Origin: a virus | Length of the DNA stretch: 25,311 nt | Strand: one strand, 5' to 3' | Virus record (IMG/VR): IMGVR_UViG_3300020187_000194 | Span: 1 to 25,311 of that record | Shown here: in pieces, positions 7,022-14,693 of the stretch | Layout: the number at the start of each line of letters is the position of its first letter | Position numbering within the stretch: position 1 is the first letter of the stretch | Translations under genes and position numbers: made by a program | Notes under the pieces: generated by a model | What the model was told of the DNA's origin: nothing | The model's database searches: none | The model's input: the letters and a program-made list of their open reading frames with translations, nothing else

Positions 7022-7642
7022 TTATATTGTGTTTTTATTTGGTCCTGGAGGTGGATATGATGGATATGCTGAATCTACAATTGGTAAACCTGATCTTTGA
7101 GCTAAGTCTAAATAAACTGCTCTTGTATTACGTTGCATTACGATTGGTGATCTGTATTGCGAACCATAATCAGGAATAAATTGATATAATTCTGTGTTTT
7201 CACCTAATTCAGGAAACAAATTGTATTTCTCGTTTAAGTATCTAGATAACTGATCTGAATAGAATTGTTGTTTGTTAAATATAGATTGACGTTTAGTATC
7301 ATACATTGTTTTATCAACATTAACACTATTCTCTCCGCCCGTAGGGGTAAGTAATCCATTATTTCGCGTTCTAACGTAAACATTTTCCGTTATGTTATAT
7401 AGTGAAGCATAAATTAATGCTGGTTGAATATAATCATCTACTAATGTTTGATATGACCCTGATAAACTGTTGTTATCGATTTTCTCTATCAATGTATTGT
7501 ATAGTATTGTACCCATAATTGGTTGCATAACTATATCTTGTGCCTCACGTATTGCATTAACCATTAATGAATCATCTACTGATTCGTTTATATCACTAAA
7601 TGCACGTACTTTTGCTTCGCTAATTAATAAAGTTGTAGTCAT
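7022..7642 (-). CDS. Head-tail connector / head completion protein
   Basis: A 206-aa protein encoded directly after the portal gene. Its N-terminal half has the pattern of Bacteroidetes phage connector proteins: 'TLLISEAKVRAFSDINESVDDSLMVNAIREAQDIVMQPIMG' followed by 'LYNTLIEK' and a helical 'LVDDYIQPALIYASLYNITE'. These all-helical proteins form the ring under the portal that receives the tail. The middle 'FNKQQFYSDQLSRYLNEKY' is another long helix, and the C-terminus is Pro/Tyr-rich (YPSYPPPGP). One base separates it from the stop of the portal and one from the start of the fibre gene. The role is inferred from fold pattern and position. Confidence 0.65.
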   Translation of the reverse strand: MTTTLLISEAKVRAFSDINESVDDSLMVNAIREAQDIVMQPIMGTILYNTLIEKIDNNSLSGSYQTLVDDYIQPALIYASLYNITENVYVRTRNNGLLTPTGGENSVNVDKTMYDTKRQSIFNKQQFYSDQLSRYLNEKYNLFPELGENTELYQFIPDYGSQYRSPIVMQRNTRAVYLDLAQRSGLPIVDSAYPSYPPPGPNKNTI

Positions 7643-7643
7643 A

Positions 7644-8891
7644 TTATTCTGTTATTGGTGCGTCGTTATCTATTTGTTGTTCTAATACTGCTTCATCTTG
7701 TACATCTGTATCTTGTGATGTTACAATTTCTTCTTCACCTGCCTCATCATATTCAAATAATGGGTTTTTCTGAACAACACCTAATGTTAATTCACCATAA
7801 TTGAATTCTAGTAATCCATCAAACACAGCTAATATACTTTGTTGAAATGGTAATACTACTGTATTTAAAAATAATCTATATGCTGTCTCAATTTCCTCAG
7901 CGTTTGAACCGAGTCCTACGTTAGATTTAATACCTAAAAGCATTGGTGATGTAATACGGTGAGATGTAAGTATCTTTTGTGATACAACGTCATTTAACGT
8001 AGTATAATAATCATCAGCGCCATTTTGAGGTATTGGTGTTATGTCTGGTTTTAAACTTGGATCAGCAACATCCATATAAAGCATGTTACCTGCATTACTA
8101 GTACCTTCATACTGTAAGCGTAACATATTTTCTATAGCCATTCTTTCTTCATCATTTGCATTTGTATAAGTTGTAATTGCAAGTGATGGTGCTAAACCAT
8201 TTTTAATGTTAGATATATGAAAGTTATCAACCTCCTGATCTAGGTCAATTACTTTAGAACCACCTACATAATCAGGTAGTGGATAATATTGTTGCCCAGG
8301 TCTGTATGGGTTATGATACAACAACTGCTTTGGCTCATCAGCGCGCTTCTCTAAGTTAAATGCTGGTAATTGAGGTAATTTTTTGTCGTCTTGTTCGATG
8401 TTATAATTCCAAATAGGTTTCCACTCATTTGAAATATAATATCCTGGTATTTTGTTTCTATCGTCTTTTTCCATAGCACGAACGTGACTAAAGTCTACGT
8501 GATAGATTTCTGCTATACGGCTTCTATCTCTTGAGTATATAATCTCTAAAGCATATCCACCAAATAATTTATAATCTAAAGCTACTTTTCTAAAGATATC
8601 ATTCCATGATTCTCCTTCTCCGTTAGCACGCTTTAGTATTTCTTCATTTTCTGTTACTAATCCATCACCTGTAATTGCTTGTACAATACTGTTGATACAT
8701 GAAGCATGAATTGAAGATTGATTGTATAATGAAATTAAATATTCTGGATACTGATTATCAGCTCCAAATTTCATGTATTTAGGGCAATCGATATGATCTT
8801 CCCTATATGGGTTTGTATCTCTGTCATATCCGTTATTTACGGCAAATGATTCTTTTTTAATAGACGAGAAATTGAATTTATTGTTTTCCAT
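7644..8891 (-). CDS. Portal protein
   Basis: A 415-aa protein forming the dodecameric DNA gateway of the capsid. Typical portal features are visible in order. 'YMKFGADNQYPEYLISLYNQSSIHASCINSIVQAITGDGL' is the N-terminal wing with the conserved surface-helix region. 'FRKVALDYKLFGGYALEIIYSRDRSRIAEIYHVDFSHVR' is the core sheet, and 'LLYHNPYRPGQQYYPLPDY' the P-loop-like stretch. The clip and stem follow ('DDYYTTLNDVVSQKILTSHRITSPMLLGI'), then 'SNAEEIETAYRLFLNTVVLPFQQSI', the crown-side helix. The C-terminus is acidic. The length agrees with compact Bacteroidetes phage portals. It overlaps the upstream 160-aa gene by one base. The odd feature is location: it sits downstream of the capsid and tail-tube genes, about 16 kb from terL. 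Confidence 0.85.
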   Translation of the reverse strand: MENNKFNFSSIKKESFAVNNGYDRDTNPYREDHIDCPKYMKFGADNQYPEYLISLYNQSSIHASCINSIVQAITGDGLVTENEEILKRANGEGESWNDIFRKVALDYKLFGGYALEIIYSRDRSRIAEIYHVDFSHVRAMEKDDRNKIPGYYISNEWKPIWNYNIEQDDKKLPQLPAFNLEKRADEPKQLLYHNPYRPGQQYYPLPDYVGGSKVIDLDQEVDNFHISNIKNGLAPSLAITTYTNANDEERMAIENMLRLQYEGTSNAGNMLYMDVADPSLKPDITPIPQNGADDYYTTLNDVVSQKILTSHRITSPMLLGIKSNVGLGSNAEEIETAYRLFLNTVVLPFQQSILAVFDGLLEFNYGELTLGVVQKNPLFEYDEAGEEEIVTSQDTDVQDEAVLEQQIDNDAPITE

Positions 8892-9373
8892 TAGTTTTGA
8901 TAGGTATTAAATGTTCCATTTTCGTTACTGGATACATAATCAGTTATATCTGGTTCGTTATTACCTGTTACCCATACTCTTTCAGTATCGATAAATCCAC
9001 CATCTACTTTTTTATCAAAGTATTCAGAAAAGATGTTCCATATATAGTCTGCTCTTGCAATTGGAAATGCATTATTATCAGCCCATCTTAGTGCTGTACT
9101 ATTCCAAATTGCAGGATCGAATGTTTCAATCCATGGTGATATATCTGCAAACCATTGTCCTGATGCTGTTGGTGCTAAATCTTTACTAGATTCTACTAAT
9201 ATCCATCCGTCACCACCTTGAGTTTTATTAGATATAATACTACCTGATATTTCCCATTTTGATTGATCATAACTACTAGTTAATGAATAAAGTACTTCTG
9301 ATGCGCTAACCGTTCTGTTAACCCATAAGGCGTTTGTTTCTTCTCCGCTTGAACTATAGTTTAATCTAATCAC
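8891..9373 (-). CDS. Unknown virion-associated protein, 160 aa (GTG start)
   Basis: The frame opens with GTG at 9371-9373; no in-frame ATG is seen upstream before the terminator hairpin. The N-terminus 'MIRLNYSSSGEETNALWVNRTVSASEVLYSLTSSYDQS' reads as a beta-rich structural domain. 'WILVESSKDLAPTASGQWFADI' follows, and the end is acidic and Asn-rich. I do not recognise the family. It is the first gene after a terminator-like hairpin and its TAATG overlaps the portal start, so its expression is tied to the portal group. A portal accessory or decoration role is possible, but there is no direct evidence. Confidence 0.6.
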   Translation of the reverse strand: MIRLNYSSSGEETNALWVNRTVSASEVLYSLTSSYDQSKWEISGSIISNKTQGGDGWILVESSKDLAPTASGQWFADISPWIETFDPAIWNSTALRWADNNAFPIARADYIWNIFSEYFDKKVDGGFIDTERVWVTGNNEPDITDYVSSNENGTFNTYQN

Positions 9374-9413
9374 AGATATAAATATGTTTTTATTGTAAAA
9401 TAATCCTAAAATA

Positions 9414-9438
9414 GGGAGTAGAGCTAATGTCTACCCCC
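9414..9438 (-). terminator. Probable terminator after the capsid/tail-tube operon
   Basis: The arms GGGAGTAGA (9414-9422) and TCTACCCCC (9430-9438) pair with a single mismatch around a 7-base loop. On the minus strand the hairpin follows the tail-tube stop by about 25 bases and is followed by TATTTTAGGATTATTTT. On the plus strand it is followed by TTTT. It ends the scaffold-capsid-tube transcript and would let those genes be expressed more highly than the portal group. Confidence 0.65.
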
Positions 9439-9463
9439 TTTTCTAGAAATAATATTTGTATTA

Positions 9464-10009
9464 TTAGGATACAGTGATCCCTGTTAATACTCCACTTAAG
9501 CTAGATCCACTTACTTCACTTGCTGGAAACGGCTCGTCTCCTGTAAATGTTAGTGTGTATCCATTAAGATCTCCAAAAGCTGTCCCGGTTTGTCCAGTTC
9601 CACCTGATAATGTCATACCGTTTTCTTGACCAATGTAGAAAAATTGTCCTACACCACCATCTTCGGTACCATTATTCGTTTGAACTATCATTTTAAGGTC
9701 TGGATTTTGAGCCAATACCTTAACTTGATTACGAGTTGACGACTGTAGTTTTTGGAATGGTGCGTTTACTACTTGTTCGTAATAAACAGTTCCATTTTCA
9801 ATACTACTGTTAATAGTTTCTGTAAAGTCACCTGTGTTTTTAGCTAATTCAAATAAGAAGAATTCACCTGATCCACTAATGTCTGTTATTAAACCATTAT
9901 CTGCGCCTGTTACTGAAACAACTGAACCACTTAAAATATAAATTTGACGTAGACCTCCCATGTTGTCTCTACAACCTAGTTGAAATCCACTTGTAATATC
10001 ACATGCCAT
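9464..10009 (-). CDS. Major tail tube protein
   Basis: A 181-aa protein with the pattern of Bacteroidetes siphovirus tail tubes. The start MACDITSGFQLGCRDNMGGL has a paired-Cys opening. 'RQIYILSGSVVSV', 'FFLFELAKNTGDFTETINSS' and 'ENGTVYYEQVVNAPFQKLQS' form the central sandwich. The tail 'VKVLAQNPDLKMIVQTNNG', 'FFYIGQENGMTLSGGTGQTG' and 'FGDLNGYTLTFTGDEPFPA' is the usual C-terminal half. Such proteins stack as hexameric rings around the tape measure protein. The location directly after the major capsid gene, 36 bases away, suits a very abundant product. The absence of a sheath gene in the window argues for a non-contractile tail. Confidence 0.85.
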   Translation of the reverse strand: MACDITSGFQLGCRDNMGGLRQIYILSGSVVSVTGADNGLITDISGSGEFFLFELAKNTGDFTETINSSIENGTVYYEQVVNAPFQKLQSSTRNQVKVLAQNPDLKMIVQTNNGTEDGGVGQFFYIGQENGMTLSGGTGQTGTAFGDLNGYTLTFTGDEPFPASEVSGSSLSGVLTGITVS

Positions 10010-10045
10010 AATTTTTGAGTTTTAGTTGTTAATAATCGGTTAAGC

Positions 10046-10996
10046 TTAGGCTAAATCGTTAGACACGTAATAAGCTGGGTGTCCAATTTGAGTTCCTAAT
10101 TTGTTTCTTAGTCTGTATTTGATTGAATCAGAGTTGATATCATACCATAGTTGGTAGTTACTTGTATCTGAAGTTAAATCACATCCTACGTACATATCTG
10201 ATGCAGGTCCTAATACTACTCTTTCTGAGTTTCTTAATCCCCATCCACCTACGATTACTACGTTTGGATATCCTGGTAATGGCACTTCATAGTATCCACC
10301 TCTTGACTTCACAGTTGTTGGGTCAAAATGGAATAAGTTTTGAGTTGTCAAACCATTGATGATTCTTTGGAATACTGAGATACCACAGAAGAATGTTAAA
10401 TCTGGAGCATCTGCTACGTTAGCATCGATACTAGAGATCATTCCTGTTAATTGCTCGTATGCAGTTGATCCTGTAATTGCAGTTGCAGACGTACCTGTTG
10501 CTACGTTTACATTTGCAGTTGATCCAGAGATCAATTTCTTGAATCCATCAGCTTCAGCTGTTACAGTTGAACCTGCAAATTCAGCTCCACCTACTGCGTT
10601 CCAGATAAAGTCATCATTTGATTGTTGAGCTTTTGCTACTAATTCAGTAGTTAAGTCATTTAATAAGCTGAAAGTCTCTTCATAAGATCCTTCAGGTAAT
10701 GCACTAATACCTAAGTATTTTTGTGTTAGTGTTTGAAGATTCCAAGCATCATATGCTGTTCTCTTCGTAACAGTAATGTTTCTTTGAGAAAATACTGCTG
10801 AACCAGAAGGAGTAGTTACTGCATCTCCACCTTGGAAATACGGATCTACTGCTACTTTATTTAATGGCTCTTGGTATTTTATTCCTTCTTGAATACTTAC
10901 GTACTCAGCTGTATTACCTTTGTATACAGTTTGAAGTAAAACTTTACCTGCTACTTCGTTGTTAAAATCGCCTAAAGCGGCTACATTTAATCCCAT
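10046..10996 (-). CDS. Major capsid protein
   Basis: A 316-aa protein located directly after the scaffold gene. The start 'MGLNVAALGDFNNEVAGKVLLQTVYKGNTAEYVSIQEGIKY' is the N-arm. 'FSQRNITVTKRTAYDAWNLQTLTQKYLG' follows, then a helical stretch 'FSLLNDLTTELVAKAQQSNDDFIWNAVGG' (spine helix) and the A-domain. The end is 'YPNVVIVGGWGLRNSERVVLGPASDMYVGCDLTSDT'. This corresponds to HK97-fold capsid proteins of flavobacterial phages. Codon use is visibly richer in G+C than in the neighbours, as expected for a highly expressed gene. The leader AAACTAAAACTATT before ATG contains no Shine-Dalgarno sequence. Confidence 0.85.
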   Translation of the reverse strand: MGLNVAALGDFNNEVAGKVLLQTVYKGNTAEYVSIQEGIKYQEPLNKVAVDPYFQGGDAVTTPSGSAVFSQRNITVTKRTAYDAWNLQTLTQKYLGISALPEGSYEETFSLLNDLTTELVAKAQQSNDDFIWNAVGGAEFAGSTVTAEADGFKKLISGSTANVNVATGTSATAITGSTAYEQLTGMISSIDANVADAPDLTFFCGISVFQRIINGLTTQNLFHFDPTTVKSRGGYYEVPLPGYPNVVIVGGWGLRNSERVVLGPASDMYVGCDLTSDTSNYQLWYDINSDSIKYRLRNKLGTQIGHPAYYVSNDLA

Positions 10997-11026
10997 AATA
11001 GTTTTAGTTTAATTTTGTTAGTTTAA

Positions 11027-11773
11027 TTATTTTTTAGACATTTTTTTCAACATAGCGTTGAAACGTTTGTCTGATTTTGTTGTTGATTCCACTTTCGCGA
11101 ATTTAACATTTGGTATAGTTTTTGCTGCTGCTGGTTCTGCTGAAAAAGATGCCATTTTGTCTTTCATCGACTTCATTTCGTCCTCGATTACGGCCATTTT
11201 AACTTTGATATCTTCTTTCATTTCCTCAACTTTCGCTTCAACTACTTCTCCAATTAGCTCAACAACGTCTTCAAGTTTAATTTCACTTAAACCCTCGCCT
11301 TCAATATCAGCTTTTTCGTCTTTAATTCCGTCTAGATATCCTTCCTCTTCAGCATCAGTTCTAGCGTCCATTTCATCTTCTTTAGATGCGAATGCGCCTT
11401 CATCTGACTTATCACCTTTCTTAATTAATTCCTTAGCTTGTGGGTCTTTGTCTTCTTCAACCATCTTGTCTTCCGACTTTAGATCTGCTGAACCTTCACC
11501 TTTTGCGTCTGGGTATTTAAGACCCGTGATTTTAGAGTCTTTGTCTAGAATAAATTGGATACCAGATGATGATACGTGCTCTCCTTCAGGTGCTTTAACC
11601 ATTTTTCCATCTTTGTCCTCTATAAATAGAGTTTGTCCGATAGCAAATTTGCCAGCCTCTTCGTTAGATACTTTAGAACCATCTTCAAGTTCCGCTTTAT
11701 CGAATTTTTCAACGTTTGCCTCTACTAAATTAAAGTGTTGCTTTACTAACTCTTTTAATTCATTTTTAGTCAT
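11027..11773 (-). CDS. Capsid scaffold protein
   Basis: I use the ATG at 11773 (MTKNELKELVKQHFNLVE, 248 aa). The longer frame begins with GTG inside a hairpin, whereas ATG 11773 has an A/T-rich leader. A domain of about 85 residues with 'KAELEDGSKVSNEEAGKFAIGQTLFIEDKDGKMVKAPEGEHV' is characteristic of scaffold proteins in Bacteroidetes phages. It is followed by a strongly acidic Glu/Asp/Lys region and a coiled coil (VVELIGEVVEAKVEEMKEDI and onward). The basic C-terminus (KRFNAMLKKMSKK) is typical of the capsid-binding end of scaffolds. It directs shell assembly and is removed before packaging. A plus-strand frame of similar length is a Ser-rich shadow. Confidence 0.8.
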   Translation of the reverse strand: MTKNELKELVKQHFNLVEANVEKFDKAELEDGSKVSNEEAGKFAIGQTLFIEDKDGKMVKAPEGEHVSSSGIQFILDKDSKITGLKYPDAKGEGSADLKSEDKMVEEDKDPQAKELIKKGDKSDEGAFASKEDEMDARTDAEEEGYLDGIKDEKADIEGEGLSEIKLEDVVELIGEVVEAKVEEMKEDIKVKMAVIEDEMKSMKDKMASFSAEPAAAKTIPNVKFAKVESTTKSDKRFNAMLKKMSKK

Positions 11774-11798
11774 AGTAAAAAAATTAATTGATAATAAT

Positions 11799-11819
11799 GT
11801 AGTCACCTAATGCGACTAC
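11799..11819 (-). promoter_or_regulatory. Leader hairpin upstream of the scaffold gene
   Basis: GTAGTC (11799-11804) pairs with GACTAC (11814-11819). In the minus-strand transcript the hairpin is followed by ATTATTATC and, after a few bases, by a T-rich leader ending in ACT before the ATG at 11773. It lies in the 150-base gap that must also hold the promoter for scaffold-capsid-tube, because two terminator-like hairpins lie upstream. It could stabilise that highly expressed mRNA or act as an attenuator. Confidence 0.4.
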
Positions 11820-11926
11820 TTATCGATACATATACTTCTTCACTTCCTTTACAAAATCTGTTGGCTTCTGTTGAGAGAGTTTGTATGTTGCATACGTATA
11901 ATGGAATAACAATAAAATATAATATT

Positions 11927-12475
11927 ATGAGTGTAAAAGTAAATGAAAAAGGTGTATGGCCTAAAGTGTGTTGTGGTTGTGAAATTGAATTAAATCCCGG
12001 TGTAAACTGTTATTTATCAATGTATAAACGTGGTTCTTACAAATGTAAGTCATGTAAAAAACAACAATCAAAAGTAGAACATAAGAGATATTGGGAAATG
12101 CCTTCTTATAGACAAAAGAAAGCTGATTATATAAAGGAATACCATGATTCAGATGGTGCTGGAGTGTATGCCATATATGAGAATGATGAATGTATTTACA
12201 TTGGTGAATCTCAAAAAGTTAAATCACGTATAACTAGTCATTTCTCTAAGCATATCAAATCAAATACTGAAACCTACCAACAACCAATCCAATTAGATTT
12301 AAAGAAAGGTATACTTGATAGAACTAAATTATCTTATGATATACTTGAGCAAGTAGATGACAAATTAATACGTCAAACACGTGAAACACATTATATAAAA
12401 GAGCATATCGCCAAGCATGGTGAAGCGCCTAGATATAACATTTATAAAACGAGTAAAAAAAGAATGGCGTCCTAG
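11927..12475 (+). CDS. GIY-YIG homing-type endonuclease with zinc-finger N-terminus
   Basis: This is the only plus-strand gene. I start it at ATG 11927 (MSVKVNEKGVWPKVCCGC, 182 aa) because the upstream in-frame ATG at 11810 lies in the scaffold leader. Residues 15-43 carry CCGC...CKSC, a likely zinc ribbon for DNA recognition. Residues 79-110 carry GIY-YIG core motifs: G-V-Y (79-81), Y-I-G (91-93), and R101 in 'KVKSRITSHF'. The downstream part has 'TRETHYIKEHIAKHGEAP', possibly holding the catalytic Glu. Free-standing enzymes of this type copy themselves into intergenic sites of related phages. Its position, opposite to its neighbours and bounded by hairpins, fits a mobile insertion. Confidence 0.8.
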   Translation: MSVKVNEKGVWPKVCCGCEIELNPGVNCYLSMYKRGSYKCKSCKKQQSKVEHKRYWEMPSYRQKKADYIKEYHDSDGAGVYAIYENDECIYIGESQKVKSRITSHFSKHIKSNTETYQQPIQLDLKKGILDRTKLSYDILEQVDDKLIRQTRETHYIKEHIAKHGEAPRYNIYKTSKKRMAS

Positions 12476-12487
12476 GATAGGGCGCCA
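12465..12487 (-). terminator. Terminator-like hairpin overlapping the endonuclease stop
   Basis: TGGCGTCCT (12465-12473) pairs with AGGGCGCCA (12479-12487) over nine positions including one G-U, with a 5-base loop. On the minus strand the stem is followed at once by TTCTTTTTTT, a classic intrinsic terminator. It overlaps the plus-strand endonuclease stop codon at 12473-12475, so the end of that gene may itself supply the terminator. It would stop transcripts from the tail operon before they run antisense through the endonuclease. Confidence 0.7.
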
Positions 12488-12534
12488 AACTTAATAGAGA
12501 AGAACTCTCTTAACAATAAAAAAAATATAATAAA

Positions 12535-12557
12535 CGATCACAATGGAAACATGATCG
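12535..12557 (-). terminator. Terminator-like hairpin after the tail/protease operon
   Basis: CGATCA (12535-12540) pairs with TGATCG (12552-12557), extended by possible G-U pairs in the loop. On the minus strand it is followed by TTTATTATATTTTTTTTATTG. It lies 15 bases beyond the stop of the 47-aa gene and probably ends the long terL-to-protease transcript. A second terminator-like hairpin follows at 12465. Confidence 0.6.
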
Positions 12558-12571
12558 CCTATAAATATATC

Positions 12572-12715
12572 CTATTCTTTATTTTCCCACTGTTGTAAGC
12601 ATACCACGAAGCGTTGTTTTCCATCTGGAAATTCATTTTTCATTGTTGTGTCTCTGATACATCTACTTAAAAATGTATCTTTGTCTTCCTTTAAGTTTGG
12701 TTTAGCTAGTGGCAT
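12572..12715 (-). CDS. Small conserved phage protein, 47 aa (protease companion)
   Basis: I choose ATG 12715 (MPLAKPNLKEDKDTFLSRCI). It overlaps the end of the protease polyprotein gene by 14 bases. The short sequence has the layout 'MPxxKPN...EDKxxFxSRC...M..EFPDxKQRxxVCxxxW'. I recognise this as a widespread small phage motif usually found beside or fused to prohead-protease or Mu-F-type proteins. The two conserved cysteines (in SRC and VCL) may bind metal. It is the last gene before the terminator-like hairpin at 12535. Its exact function is unknown, but the association with head maturation genes is established by context. Confidence 0.7.
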   Translation of the reverse strand: MPLAKPNLKEDKDTFLSRCIRDTTMKNEFPDGKQRFVVCLQQWENKE

Positions 12716-14633
12716 AATCGTATTCTTTAGATTGTATAATTGTTTTATCAGCAAATATTCCCTCAACACTAAAGCCTTTTACTGCCCCTGTCTTGATATA
12801 TTTGTCCCATATATCTTTACTGTTTACTTTATAGATACCAAACCAACTACCTTTAGTTAATTCGTATCCATATGAGTTTGATTTATCGTTTTGTGGATCT
12901 GTTACTAACCAGGATTCTACTAATGTTAAATCATCAATCGATTTATCTGGATCATGTTCTATATTTACTGAATCAATTAATTTATTTTTCATCAGTTTAT
13001 ATGATAGTTTTTTAATACCCTCAGCATCGAAGAATACAAAGTATTTATTTCCTTCTTCATCAAACCTAGGTATTAATTTATCTGCAACCATTAATGGTCC
13101 AGCTAATTCATATTTGTCTTTACTAATGCTAAATTGAAATTGTCCTTCAGGTACACCTGCATCTATTTCAGCTTGTGTTCTTGCTTTAGGTGATACTTGA
13201 CCTGCTTGTTGTGCTCTAGGTCCACCTAATATTTCTTCTAATATAGGATTTTTTACAGCACGTTTATTATTTGTATCTTCTTTTTTAAAGAATTTCTGTA
13301 CCCATGAATGTCTACAATTATATGATCCTTTATATGTGAATATATCGTATGTAGAAAATTCATCATTAGCACCAAATAATGACATTTTATTTATGTCTTC
13401 TAGTCTATATAATAAATCAAGGTTTAGTACTTGTCTACAGAATGTTCTATTTTTAGAATCTCTAGGTCCATTATATTTGTATAGTACTTTAAATTGTGAA
13501 GTATCTTGTAATGAACCATCATCTGGATTTGAATCGCTACGTTTTACAGCGAATTCAGCGTATAACGAGTTATTAAATTCATCTTCATCAATTTCTACCC
13601 ATCCATCCGCATCATTATCTTCTGTGTTTTTACCCACTGATTTTAATGACTTAAGTAATTGTGCTTTTTGATCTTCAGTAAAGTTATCAAAATGTTTTTC
13701 TGTATGAAATTCTAATGGTTTAGATTCCTCAGTTTTTTTTAACATTTTATCTGTTGCCTCTGTATGTGTTTTACAAGGCATATAATAAGTTGTACCACCT
13801 ACTTCATGTGTATGAGTACCTCCACAACCAATGTTATTAGCCATTTGTAATGCTTGATTTTCATTTACAAATACTGGTATACCATCTATGTCTTTGATAT
13901 CATTGAAGTCTTCTGGTTTATTTATTTTACGTAGTCCTTTAGTATATTGTCCTACTTTTTGTCCTGATGCTAATTGAACTATTGCTAATGGATTATCTTT
14001 AGTAGGTTTAAATTCAAATGATGTACCTGGTATTTTAACAGTACCTTGTACTTTAATATCTTTAATTTGTCCTCTAGATCTAGATTTATCTTTAGTTTTA
14101 CCTGCAAATCCAAATGATACAAAATCACCTACTTTAAAACCATCTGCTTGTGCTACAAATCGTCCCATTTCTGACATTATAATATCTGCATTATTATCTT
14201 TTAGTTCGCCTGCCATTCGTAATTTCTTAGTTGCCCAAGGTAATGCTGCAGGTCCTCCCCATAGTAAATAACTGATGTAACCACAGGCATTATAGTCGCT
14301 TCGTTTAACTGCTAAATCATAGTTATCCTTTTGACGCATTAGGAATGATCTCATTCGCTTAATTGTCTTAATAGATATCTTTTCACCATTAGCAAGTTGC
14401 TGAGCACGAACCTTACCTACCTGAGTAGCGCATTTATTCCCATTCTCTTTGTTTCGCTTAATACCTTGTTTCGCTGCTTTAATTGCTGCCTGAGGGTAGT
14501 CATTATATGTTTCGAATTTCTGGGCGCTGAAATATTGGAAGTCTAATTCAATCGCTGGTTCAGCAACTAACGCTACTGCATCAATCCCCTCGAATTCATT
14601 ATCTTCGTCTATTGTTAATTTTACTACTTTCAT
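12702..14633 (-). CDS. Multi-module prohead maturation polyprotein: XkdF-type protease with Mu-F-like region
   Basis: A 643-aa protein whose modules I read in this order. Residues 1-42 match the usual XkdF-type protease N-terminus ('VKLTIDEDNEFEGIDAVALV...PAIE..F.YF'). Residues ~45-140 hold the 'GEKISIKTIKRMRSFLMRQ...YLLWGGPAALPWATKKL' module common in phage head proteins. Residues ~160-235 form a small SH3/Tudor-like barrel (VGDFVSFGFAG...NPLAIVQLASG). Residues ~270-300 have 'GTHTHEVGGTTYYMPCKTH'. Residues ~380-465 resemble the Mu gpF C-terminal region ('YKYNGPRDSKNRTFCRQV...GSYNCRHSW'). Residues ~500-640 are the XkdF/Peptidase S78-2 domain, with likely catalytic H560 (NIEHD) and S574 (LVESW). 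It probably cleaves the scaffold during capsid maturation. Confidence 0.75.
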   Translation of the reverse strand: MKVVKLTIDEDNEFEGIDAVALVAEPAIELDFQYFSAQKFETYNDYPQAAIKAAKQGIKRNKENGNKCATQVGKVRAQQLANGEKISIKTIKRMRSFLMRQKDNYDLAVKRSDYNACGYISYLLWGGPAALPWATKKLRMAGELKDNNADIIMSEMGRFVAQADGFKVGDFVSFGFAGKTKDKSRSRGQIKDIKVQGTVKIPGTSFEFKPTKDNPLAIVQLASGQKVGQYTKGLRKINKPEDFNDIKDIDGIPVFVNENQALQMANNIGCGGTHTHEVGGTTYYMPCKTHTEATDKMLKKTEESKPLEFHTEKHFDNFTEDQKAQLLKSLKSVGKNTEDNDADGWVEIDEDEFNNSLYAEFAVKRSDSNPDDGSLQDTSQFKVLYKYNGPRDSKNRTFCRQVLNLDLLYRLEDINKMSLFGANDEFSTYDIFTYKGSYNCRHSWVQKFFKKEDTNNKRAVKNPILEEILGGPRAQQAGQVSPKARTQAEIDAGVPEGQFQFSISKDKYELAGPLMVADKLIPRFDEEGNKYFVFFDAEGIKKLSYKLMKNKLIDSVNIEHDPDKSIDDLTLVESWLVTDPQNDKSNSYGYELTKGSWFGIYKVNSKDIWDKYIKTGAVKGFSVEGIFADKTIIQSKEYDYATS

Positions 14634-14652
14634 ATTTTATGTTTATATTGGG

Positions 14653-14680
14653 TTAAAGAAGGTACGAAAAGTATCTTTAA
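14653..14680 (-). terminator. Hairpin between tape measure and protease genes
   Basis: The arms TTAA...AGGTAC and GTATCT...TTAA pair with a 3-base bulge and one G-U, giving a weak stem in the 60-base gap. On the minus strand it is followed by CCCAATATAAAC, without a real T run. It may be a processing or stability hairpin rather than a terminator. Confidence 0.3.
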
Positions 14681-14693
14681 TATCCACGTTATT

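Noticed and set aside
11058-11810. Long plus-strand frame of 250 codons opposite the scaffold
   Set aside because: It is a Ser-rich shadow produced by the acidic Glu/Asp/Lys codons of the scaffold; no motif or leader supports it.
11897-11902. TATAAT as a promoter for the GIY-YIG gene
   Set aside because: The only TTGAGA-like -35 is 20 bases upstream, too far for a good sigma-70 promoter, and the host group uses another consensus; left as unsupported.
11810-11926. N-terminal extension of the GIY-YIG gene
   Set aside because: This part lies over the scaffold leader hairpin and reads as non-conserved sequence; ATG 11927 directly precedes the zinc-finger domain.
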